36,056 nt of DNA from Candidatus Hydrogenedentota bacterium (GTDB lineage: Bacteria; Hydrogenedentota; Hydrogenedentia; Hydrogenedentales; SLHB01): assembly GCA_019695095.1 (NCBI GenBank), contig JAIBAQ010000047.1, positions 1 through 36,056 of the forward strand, in the 5' to 3' direction. Both the position numbers and the translations under genes were made by a program. This document shows, in pieces, positions 25,198 through 31,574 of this stretch (the first letter of the stretch is position 1; each line of letters opens with the position of its first letter). Under the pieces are notes generated by a model. It saw only the letters and a list, made by a program, of their open reading frames with translations. It was not told the origin of the DNA and did no database searches.

Positions 25198-26448
25198 TCA
25201 GGCCAGAAGGTCTTTGCCCTTGGTTTCCGGAGCCCACCAGATGACGACGGCACCAAGGGCATAGATCAGCCCGGTTACGGCGCCGACGCGCGCGTAATCT
25301 CCCTGGAACAACTGAATGAGCAAACCAGCAGCCATGACACCCGCTGCTGTGAGGAATCGTCCGAAGTTGTAGGAAATGCCCGTGCCCGTCGCGCGGACCC
25401 GCGTAGGGAAGATCTCCGGCAGGTATAAGGGGAGCCAGCCAAAGAACATCGTGCTGATGAATCCCTGAACGAATACTGCGGGCAGAAACACCGATTGCAG
25501 CGGTTGAAGTAAGCTGTAGATGAGAATGTTCATCCCGCAGGCACATAGACTGATGAGGACATACGACAGGCGCCGCCCCAGCAATTGTCCGGCATAGCCT
25601 CCGACAAGTCCTCCAATCGTCGCGCCGATGGACCAGCAGGAAAGTACCAGCGCCTTGTAGCCGGGATTGGCCGCGCCCGCGACGTGATCGGCCCACGGTA
25701 ACATCCATTTGCTGGATGCCCAAGCGCCGAGAAGGGGAATTGCCCCCAGGCAAATTCCGAGGATGGTTGCACGAAGCAGGGGAGGACGGAACAGGTCGAA
25801 AAGAGAACCTCGCTGCGTCGCTACCCCGGAGGCCATGCGGCTCTGCAGCCATTTGGGTGATTCCGGCACGAGCGCGTAGGCCAGCACTGCCAAAACGACT
25901 GGACTCCCCGTTATGAGCATGAACGGACGCCAGGTATCCGGAGTTACTACGTACGCTTTGCCTAGAAATGACAGGAGGAGGATGCCGAGGTTGGCGGCCG
26001 CTCCCATGATGCCGGCCAACGCGGGCCTTGATACATCGGACCAGAATTCAGACAGGAGCGACACACCGTTGGGCCAAGTGCCACCCACGCCCAGGCCAAC
26101 GAGAAATCGAAGGAGCAACAGTTGTTCCTGAGATTTCACAAAGTACCCTGCGAGACCAAACATGGTATAGCACAGCATACTCACCGCCAGGCCTCTGGAG
26201 CGTCCGAAGCGGTCGCCGAAATGTCCAAATACGATGCCGCCGATGGCCGCTCCCAGCATCGTAATGGCGGAATAGCCTGCGAACCAGGCTCCGGCCCCGA
26301 CGCTCGAGAAACTCTCGCCCATCAGATCTTTGGAGATGGTCAACGCGGCAAACGGCATGAGCCCCAACTGCACCCCCGCAAACAACCACCCCAGAAAAGC
26401 AGCCGATAGGACCAGCCATTTCGCAACGGGGGACGTCTGGGGCTGCAT
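25198..26448 (-). CDS. MFS transporter, sugar/sialate-like
   Basis: A 416-aa major facilitator superfamily permease with about 12 hydrophobic segments. ATG at 26448 has GGGAGG about 8 nt upstream. Signature loops are visible: GHFGDRFGRSRGL between segments 2 and 3 (the MFS G-x-x-x-D-R-x-G-R-R motif), GLGVGGTWPNG, VPESPKWLQSR before the central loop, and LPEIFPTRVRATGTG in the second half, typical of sugar:proton and sialic-acid-type symporters. It probably imports a mono- or oligosaccharide or an organic acid by proton symport; which one is unknown. It converges on the GH2 gene with 11 nt between the stops and may import that gene's product. It diverges from the exported oxidoreductase across a gap holding a REP-like element. 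Confidence 0.9.
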   Translation of the reverse strand: MQPQTSPVAKWLVLSAAFLGWLFAGVQLGLMPFAALTISKDLMGESFSSVGAGAWFAGYSAITMLGAAIGGIVFGHFGDRFGRSRGLAVSMLCYTMFGLAGYFVKSQEQLLLLRFLVGLGVGGTWPNGVSLLSEFWSDVSRPALAGIMGAAANLGILLLSFLGKAYVVTPDTWRPFMLITGSPVVLAVLAYALVPESPKWLQSRMASGVATQRGSLFDLFRPPLLRATILGICLGAIPLLGAWASSKWMLPWADHVAGAANPGYKALVLSCWSIGATIGGLVGGYAGQLLGRRLSYVLISLCACGMNILIYSLLQPLQSVFLPAVFVQGFISTMFFGWLPLYLPEIFPTRVRATGTGISYNFGRFLTAAGVMAAGLLIQLFQGDYARVGAVTGLIYALGAVVIWWAPETKGKDLLA

Positions 26449-26470
26449 GCACAATTCCTCCCTTGTCGAT

Positions 26471-26530
26471 CGGAAAACAGGGACAGACACGTCTCCGCTT
26501 CGCTGCGCTTGTGTCAGTCTCTTTTTTCCG
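26471..26530. repeat. REP-like 60-bp palindrome
   Basis: The left arm 26471-26490 (CGGAAAACAGGGACAGACAC) and right arm 26511-26530 pair at 17 of 20 positions around a 20-nt centre. The ACAGGGACAGACAC core resembles palindromes that flank REP-associated tyrosine transposase (RAYT) genes in environmental bacteria; that likeness is from memory. No transposase is nearby, so it would be a non-autonomous copy. It lies 23 bp from the MFS start codon, in its 5' region. Confidence 0.55.
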
Positions 26531-26640
26531 CCGCTATTGTCTCTTCCTTGGGTCAGCCAATATGTTGGCTTACTTACGATTCCTAACACGAGCATCTAAT
26601 CTACTTGCAGGCTGCGGGATACTCTGCGCCGCGATCACCG

Positions 26641-26663
26641 AACGCGGCAACCGGTGCCGCGTT
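26641..26663. repeat. 9-bp inverted repeat AACGCGGCA/TGCCGCGTT
   Basis: Perfect arms at 26641-26649 and 26655-26663 with a 5-nt loop, in the divergent gap between the MFS and oxidoreductase genes. No T-run follows on either side, so an operator or a transcript hairpin is more likely than a terminator. The rest of 26531-26705 shows nothing I can name. Confidence 0.35.
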
Positions 26664-26705
26664 TCGGAAAGTAAGCTCATGCAGGGTCTGTTGCGTTTGG
26701 CCCCA

Positions 26706-26741
26706 CAGGATCCTGGAGTTGTCCAGGCAAACGATTATAGA
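26706..26741 (+). promoter_or_regulatory. Operator-like palindromes and -10 of the exported oxidoreductase
   Basis: CAGGATCCTG (26706-26715) overlaps CCTGGA-GTTG-TCCAGG (26712-26727), two perfect palindromes directly upstream of TATAGA (26736-26741), a possible -10 lying about 75 nt before the start codon. A good -35 is missing, as often in activator-dependent promoters. Confidence 0.35.
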
Positions 26742-26815
26742 ATCCCCTTATCGGTATTCACATCTTTAAACCTTCTTGCGCAGAGTGCACTGAGCACAGA
26801 GAAGAGAGCACAGTC

Positions 26816-28099
26816 ATGAACGTAACCAATCGCCGTACCTTCCTGAAAGCGTCCGGAGCGGGTCTGATCGCAGGCGCCGTTTTTCCCGGAGTCTCTAGTG
26901 TAGCCAAGGCGGCTCCAAGCGAGCGCGTGCGCCATGGGATCATCGGGGTAGGAGGGCAGGGAAGACACCACGCGAAGCAGTTTTCCTCGTTTGCGGATTG
27001 TGAGGTTGTGGCGATCAGTGATGTGGACCCGGCTCAGATCCAAGACGCGAAGTCCAAGGTTCCCGACATTGCCGGGGCAACGGTTCACGCGGACTTTCGG
27101 GCACTGCTCGAAGACCCGACCATCGATTCTGTCAGCGTCGTCACGCCCGATCACTGGCACGCTCCCGTGTCGCTGGCCGCACTACTTGCCGGTAAGCATG
27201 TATACGTGGAGAAACCGTGCGCACACAACATTCATGAGGCGATGGCGCTGAAAACGGCCGCGGCGAAATCAGGGAAATGCGTGCAACAGGGGACCCAGGG
27301 CCGTAGCGGCGAGAGTCTGCGGCAGGCGGTGACCCTGCTGCGGGATGGCATCATCGGCAAGGTCCGCATGGCGAAGGCCATCAACCACCAACTGAGAGAA
27401 CCAATCGGACGCGAGCCAGAGACGGATCCTCCCGCTGGTGTCAATTACGACATGTGGCTTGGGCCGGCGCCGGTGCGCCCGTTCACAAGAAATCGCTGGC
27501 ACTATCAGTGGCACTGGTTCTGGGACTACGGCTGCGGGGACATGGGCAACGACGGCATTCATCAGATCGACCAGGCCCGGTGGGGGCTGGGCGTAGGCAT
27601 TCCAAAGGCTGTAAGCGCCACCGGCGGCCAACTCTTCTATCAGGACGACCACGAAACCCCGGACACTCAGGTGGTCACGTTCGAATACGACAACTGCTAC
27701 CTCCTCTATGAAATGCGTTTGTGGACGGACTATAAGCTGGAGGGGCACGACAACGGCGTGGTGTTCTACGGGGACAAAGGGACGTTGGAGTTTGGCCGTG
27801 GCGGATGCGACGTGAGTCTCATAGGGGAAGAGAAGAAACACCTCGGTCCGTATGCTGATATCCGGGACCACATGCGCAATTTCCTCGATTGCGTGAAGTC
27901 GAACAACCCGGCGGGGTTGAACGGGGGAATCGAGGAGGGAGCGATCTCAACAAGTCTCTGTCATCTAGGGAACATTGCGACACGCGTTGGAAGACGACTT
28001 CGAGTCGATCCGGTGTCCTGGCAGTGCGTGGACGACGCCGATGCCGCCGCGCTCTACAAGCGCGAATACCGGAAAGGGTACGAGCTCCCCATACTCTAG
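26816..28099 (+). CDS. Gfo/Idh/MocA oxidoreductase, Tat-exported
   Basis: A 427-aa Gfo/Idh/MocA family enzyme with a Tat leader (NRRTFLKASGAGLIAGAVF) and a purine-rich ribosome site (GAGAG) about 8 nt upstream. The Rossmann motif is HGIIGVGGQGRHH at about residues 41-53, and the catalytic lysine is in YVEKPCAHN. The second signature is GNDGIHQIDQARWGLG, and aromatic residues in RWHYQWHWFWDYG probably line the sugar pocket. It is only distantly similar to the other Tat-exported copy at 8.4-9.7 kb and belongs to a different subgroup, so it is not a local duplication. An exported enzyme of this kind would oxidise or epimerise a sugar with tightly held NAD(P). It stands alone between the MFS gene and the convergent DJ-1/PfpI gene (18 nt gap). 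Confidence 0.92.
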   Translation: MNVTNRRTFLKASGAGLIAGAVFPGVSSVAKAAPSERVRHGIIGVGGQGRHHAKQFSSFADCEVVAISDVDPAQIQDAKSKVPDIAGATVHADFRALLEDPTIDSVSVVTPDHWHAPVSLAALLAGKHVYVEKPCAHNIHEAMALKTAAAKSGKCVQQGTQGRSGESLRQAVTLLRDGIIGKVRMAKAINHQLREPIGREPETDPPAGVNYDMWLGPAPVRPFTRNRWHYQWHWFWDYGCGDMGNDGIHQIDQARWGLGVGIPKAVSATGGQLFYQDDHETPDTQVVTFEYDNCYLLYEMRLWTDYKLEGHDNGVVFYGDKGTLEFGRGGCDVSLIGEEKKHLGPYADIRDHMRNFLDCVKSNNPAGLNGGIEEGAISTSLCHLGNIATRVGRRLRVDPVSWQCVDDADAAALYKREYRKGYELPIL

Positions 28100-28117
28100 A
28101 CCTCTGGTCGATGCGCG

Positions 28118-28687
28118 CTACTGCGCCGCATGCGCCACGGAGCGCCGCTGTAGCTCTTCGGTGAACGCTTTCATCCACGCGGCGCATTCGCGCTTGAACC
28201 GGCAGCAATACAGATTGTCCGAGATTACCAGTGGCTTTTCGATATACGTTGCGCCCACGACTTCGACGTCGAACCGGCAACGGGGAATTGTAGTGACCTC
28301 ACGACCGCGAATCACATCGGCTGTAGCGAGGATTTCTATTCCGTGGCAAATCGTCGCTACGGGCTTCTGCTTGGCAAAGAAGTCTCGAACAATGCGAATC
28401 AGATCGTTGTCATAGCGAAGAAACTCTGGTGCCCTGCCGCCAGGCAAGACCAGTCCAAGATAGTCATCCGGATTGATGTCGCGAAACGCCGCATCGGACT
28501 TGAAGGTGTACCCCGGCATTTCGACGGTGATGTCCCAATCCGGACTGTGCTCATGCTGGACGAGATGATAGATACGGCGTTCCGGAGCTGCCACGACTAC
28601 GTGGAAGTCTTCGCTCAGCCGGTAATACGGCACCATCGTATCGATGACTTCCGCGCCGTCGCCGATGACCAGAAGGACCTTGTCCAT
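28118..28687 (-). CDS. DJ-1/PfpI family protein
   Basis: A 189-aa member of the DJ-1/PfpI superfamily, which has a glutamine-amidotransferase-like fold and includes glyoxalases, deglycases and peptidases. The nucleophilic Cys sits in the elbow ATICHGIEIL, the glycine loop is VLPGGRAPEFLR, and the N-terminus MDKVLLVIGDGAEVID begins the first strand. GGGAG lies 10 nt upstream of the ATG at 28687; the longer open frame overlaps the upstream gene and is not needed. It is the last gene of a three-gene operon, 25 nt after the dehydrogenase stop. A role in clearing reactive carbonyls from sugar breakdown would fit, but is inference. Confidence 0.88.
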   Translation of the reverse strand: MDKVLLVIGDGAEVIDTMVPYYRLSEDFHVVVAAPERRIYHLVQHEHSPDWDITVEMPGYTFKSDAAFRDINPDDYLGLVLPGGRAPEFLRYDNDLIRIVRDFFAKQKPVATICHGIEILATADVIRGREVTTIPRCRFDVEVVGATYIEKPLVISDNLYCCRFKRECAAWMKAFTEELQRRSVAHAAQ

Positions 28688-28712
28688 GTAGCGCAATCTC
28701 CCGAGGTAGACC

Positions 28713-29591
28713 TTACTGACAATACGCCTTAAAAATGGCGGCGTTGTCCAGGTCGCCAGACCCATTTCGCACCAATTCTTCAATGAGACCCACATGGACT
28801 TCGGACACAGGGACTTGAGCCCCCACGGTTTTCGCATAAGCAAGGATGAGCCGGACATCTTTCGCGTGCTGGGCTAGCTTGGCCACGGCGGGAGCGTATT
28901 CACCGGCGATCATTTTAGGCCCCTTGGTGTCCATGGCGACACTGTAGGTTTCGCCCGCCCTAAGAATGTCGAGAATAGCATTCAGGTCGAATCCGGCGTG
29001 CGAGGCGAGTCCCAGAGCTTCAGCCAGGACCAGCCTGTTGAGTCCGAACACAAGATTCACAATTAACTTCACGCGATTGCCCTGACCGGGATTATTGAAA
29101 TAATACTGAGCCTTGGAGAAGCACGACACGATGTCCGCGTACGTTGCGTCCGCCTCTCTGTCGCCGATCAAGGCCAAGGCGCGTCCCTCTGCGATGACCT
29201 GGCTGGAGCCGGACAGGCATACATCGACCAGCTTGACGCCTTGAGCCGCTAGCCGGTCGTGGTCTTCACGTATATCTTCGGGTCTGCCCGTGGTGGTGTC
29301 CAGGATTAGGGTATCCCTCTGCAGAGAAGAAGCGAACGACTGGCCGCCCCAGCATAGGGCTTTTCGGTCATCGGAAGTCATCAGGCTCAATAGAATCAGC
29401 TTCGTAGTCTGGGCAACGACCCGGGCATCTTCCACTACGCGCACGCCCAGGTCACGCGCCCGGACGCGCGCCTCCTCTGCGATATCGTATCCATGCACCC
29501 GATGACCTGCCTCGATTAGTCGCTTGGCCATTGCACGGCCCACCAACCCCAGGCCGACCAAACCGACGTCTCTGGCATGAACTGGTTCCAT
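28713..29591 (-). CDS. 3-hydroxyisobutyrate dehydrogenase-like oxidoreductase
   Basis: A 292-aa NAD(P)-dependent beta-hydroxyacid dehydrogenase (3-hydroxyisobutyrate, tartronate semialdehyde or L-threonate type). The Rossmann loop VGLVGLGLVGRAMAKRLIEAG is at the N-terminus. The substrate-binding signature appears as VDVCLSGSSQVIAEG, and the catalytic lysine region is NRVKLIVNLVFGLNRLVLAEA, where Lys precedes xxxN. The ATG at 29591 has GGGAG upstream. A TTG at 29621 would overlap the DUF6807 stop and lacks a ribosome site. It sits 26 nt after DUF6807 and before the DJ-1 gene. Such enzymes commonly reduce or oxidise acid products of sugar or sugar-acid cleavage. Confidence 0.9.
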   Translation of the reverse strand: MEPVHARDVGLVGLGLVGRAMAKRLIEAGHRVHGYDIAEEARVRARDLGVRVVEDARVVAQTTKLILLSLMTSDDRKALCWGGQSFASSLQRDTLILDTTTGRPEDIREDHDRLAAQGVKLVDVCLSGSSQVIAEGRALALIGDREADATYADIVSCFSKAQYYFNNPGQGNRVKLIVNLVFGLNRLVLAEALGLASHAGFDLNAILDILRAGETYSVAMDTKGPKMIAGEYAPAVAKLAQHAKDVRLILAYAKTVGAQVPVSEVHVGLIEELVRNGSGDLDNAAIFKAYCQ

Positions 29592-29617
29592 AGGCTTGAC
29601 TGCTCCCGATGCGCGAC

Positions 29618-30664
29618 TCAATTGCGCGAGTCCGCGCCCATACCGATGCTTTCCAAATAGGTGTCATAGAAACCGGTCAGGCCGGGGCTGCTCGACGCGG
29701 GATGCTCGAAGATGCACACGCCAAATCCGATTCGGAGGGTTTTGCCAGTAGCAACGCGCGTCGAGTCCGGTGGAGTCTGGTCATCGTCCGGCGCAGTCAT
29801 GGCTTTCTTGGCAAATGGATTTGCGACGATGAGCCCGTAATCCCGGGAGTGAAACCATGAGGGACGGAAGTTACGAGGATCGGGCATGAGCATGGCTCCT
29901 ACCTGACCGTTATCGACACGACCTATCCCCGCACACCATTCCGCCGTTTTGCCCCATGTTCCCTTCTCGTTTGCGCCTCCTGCACTATTGACGATTGTCC
30001 CCGTACCGAATTTGACCGTGAGGGGCGTGTTTAGACGCAGTCCGAAGCCCATTTCCTCCTGATCCCCAAACGCAACATCGGTGTCCAGTGCGCGCAATTC
30101 GCTTTCGCACACGATGAAATAGGCATCCTCTTCTGCGCGAATCGAATACACGCAGGTTTCTTCGCATATCGCAGCGCCGGGAGTCTCAGTAGATTCGTAG
30201 CGATTCACGACCGAGAACCGGCGTGTATTGGGGCTATCGCCAGGCAGCTCCTGGATCGACACATGCCGGACACGCGCCTTGTTTCGCCAGAAGTCGTTGC
30301 CGTTGATGTCGCCGAAGGCCAGCCACAGGCCAGGATGGTAGCCGGCATGATCGTCATTGTCCTTGTTCGCCACGGGATCGGGAGGGTGATTTCGCGTCAC
30401 CCGTGTCCCATTCATCGTCATGACGTTGCAGAAATACGGGCGTGGAATCTCGGGGTCCGCGAAGACGTAGGTTGCGACCACGCGATCTCCGATTCGTATA
30501 TCGAGGTGGTCGGTCTGCTTCACGAAGCTGACATCCATTGGCGGTGCTGCGAAGGAACGTGCGCAAAGCAACAATCCGGCACAGGCGGCGAGAATCAGTC
30601 CTCTCTCGGTGCGGCGCAAGAGACTCAACATGGATACGGACTCCGAGTGTATGGTTCTAGCCAT
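29618..30664 (-). CDS. DUF6807 (PmoA-like) exported protein
   Basis: A protein of about 348 aa matching the pattern of DUF6807, a family first annotated as methane-oxygenase PmoA homologues without good reason and frequent in glycan-degrading bacteria. Landmarks are YFCNVMTMNGTRVTRNHPP, DDHAGYHPGLWLAFGDING and NPFAKKAM. I took ATG 30664 with GAGGA 8 nt upstream; ATG 30631 has GGAG 9 nt upstream and would give a tidier signal peptide (LLRRTERGLILAACAGLLLC), so either could be used. Export is predicted. The DDHAGYHPG histidines could bind metal. The function is unknown; the beta-rich composition would fit a sugar-processing enzyme. It is first in the operon with the dehydrogenase and DJ-1 genes and diverges from the peroxidase. 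Confidence 0.85.
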   Translation of the reverse strand: MARTIHSESVSMLSLLRRTERGLILAACAGLLLCARSFAAPPMDVSFVKQTDHLDIRIGDRVVATYVFADPEIPRPYFCNVMTMNGTRVTRNHPPDPVANKDNDDHAGYHPGLWLAFGDINGNDFWRNKARVRHVSIQELPGDSPNTRRFSVVNRYESTETPGAAICEETCVYSIRAEEDAYFIVCESELRALDTDVAFGDQEEMGFGLRLNTPLTVKFGTGTIVNSAGGANEKGTWGKTAEWCAGIGRVDNGQVGAMLMPDPRNFRPSWFHSRDYGLIVANPFAKKAMTAPDDDQTPPDSTRVATGKTLRIGFGVCIFEHPASSSPGLTGFYDTYLESIGMGADSRN

Positions 30665-30776
30665 CAAGAGCGTCCTCAGACTAGTGAAGATTCCCTTCTA
30701 ATCGCAAGGAGGACGTTGTATCGCCCTGTTGTGACCAATTCCACGATGGACATATCGGCCGACGTATTCGCACGTG

Positions 30777-30782
30777 TATAAT
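30777..30782 (+). promoter_or_regulatory. Perfect TATAAT -10 upstream of the peroxidase gene
   Basis: TATAAT lies about 75 nt before the peroxidase start codon. No -35 at standard spacing is convincing, so the promoter may be activator-dependent. Confidence 0.45.
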
Positions 30783-30856
30783 GGCAACGGGCGAACTTGG
30801 GTATTCGCCTGGCGTCTGTGGAGTCCGTGCAAGGCAACGCGAATCAGGAGCCGAAC

Positions 30857-31429
30857 ATGCTAACGTGGTCTCGAATTGCAGGGGTCGTGGGATTGGCTGC
30901 GCTGTGCGGATGTACGTCGCCCGGTTCGTCCGGGGCTAAGGTGTGGACGCATACCGTCAAGGACATCAATGGCCAGGACGTTGACCTCACGAAATACCAA
31001 GGCAAGGTTGCGCTCATCGTTAACGTGGCCTCGAAGTGCGGGTTCACTCCGCAATACACAGCGCTTGAGGCCATCTACCAGAAATACAAGGACCAGGAAT
31101 TTGTCATCCTCGGTTTCCCCTGCAACGACTTCCTATGGCAGGAACCCGCCACAAACGAGGAAATCAAGACCTTCTGCTCGTCGAAGTACAACGTCACCTT
31201 CGATATGTTTGCCAAGATCTCGGTGCGCGGCGGCGACACTTCTCCTCTATACAAGGACCTTGTGTCTAAGAAGATCAACGGACCCTACGGCGGGGCCATT
31301 AAATGGAACTTCACCAAGTTCCTTGTCGGTCGTAACGGCGAAGTGGTCGCACGGTTCGGCCCCTCCACAACACCGGACGATCCCACTGTGCTTCGCGCCA
31401 TAGAAGCAGAGCTTGAGAAGAAGCCCTGA
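30857..31429 (+). CDS. Lipoprotein glutathione/thioredoxin peroxidase
   Basis: A 190-aa thiol peroxidase of the glutathione peroxidase family (Cys type), reducing H2O2 or lipid peroxides. The ATG has CAGGAG about 6 nt upstream. The N-terminus is a lipoprotein signal, LAALCGC, with the lipidated Cys near residue 19, so it should be membrane-anchored outside the cytosol rather than soluble. The catalytic tetrad is intact: Cys in NVASKCGFTPQY, Gln in FLWQEP, and Trp-Asn in IKWNFTKFLV. The usual FPCNQFGGQEP block is altered to FPCNDFLWQEP. Bacterial members normally use thioredoxin; an exported one would need a periplasmic reductant. It is flanked by a divergent operon and by the ABC transporter genes (145 nt gap). 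Confidence 0.92.
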   Translation: MLTWSRIAGVVGLAALCGCTSPGSSGAKVWTHTVKDINGQDVDLTKYQGKVALIVNVASKCGFTPQYTALEAIYQKYKDQEFVILGFPCNDFLWQEPATNEEIKTFCSSKYNVTFDMFAKISVRGGDTSPLYKDLVSKKINGPYGGAIKWNFTKFLVGRNGEVVARFGPSTTPDDPTVLRAIEAELEKKP

Positions 31430-31574
31430 CGCTTTGTACGCGCCAACGTAGCGAATGAAGCGCCCGTCTCCAGACACTGAGTAGCGTCGCGGTACTTCGG
31501 CGCCACCACGAACCGGAGTTGCATCGGCTCCCCGGAACCTGATACCAACTTGGGCGACGGGAGGGATTTCGGGC

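Noticed and set aside
26463-26819. A 118-codon frame ending in an ATGA overlap with the oxidoreductase start
   Set aside because: It begins with TTG without a ribosome site, runs through the REP-like palindrome and promoter elements, and has no recognisable protein pattern.
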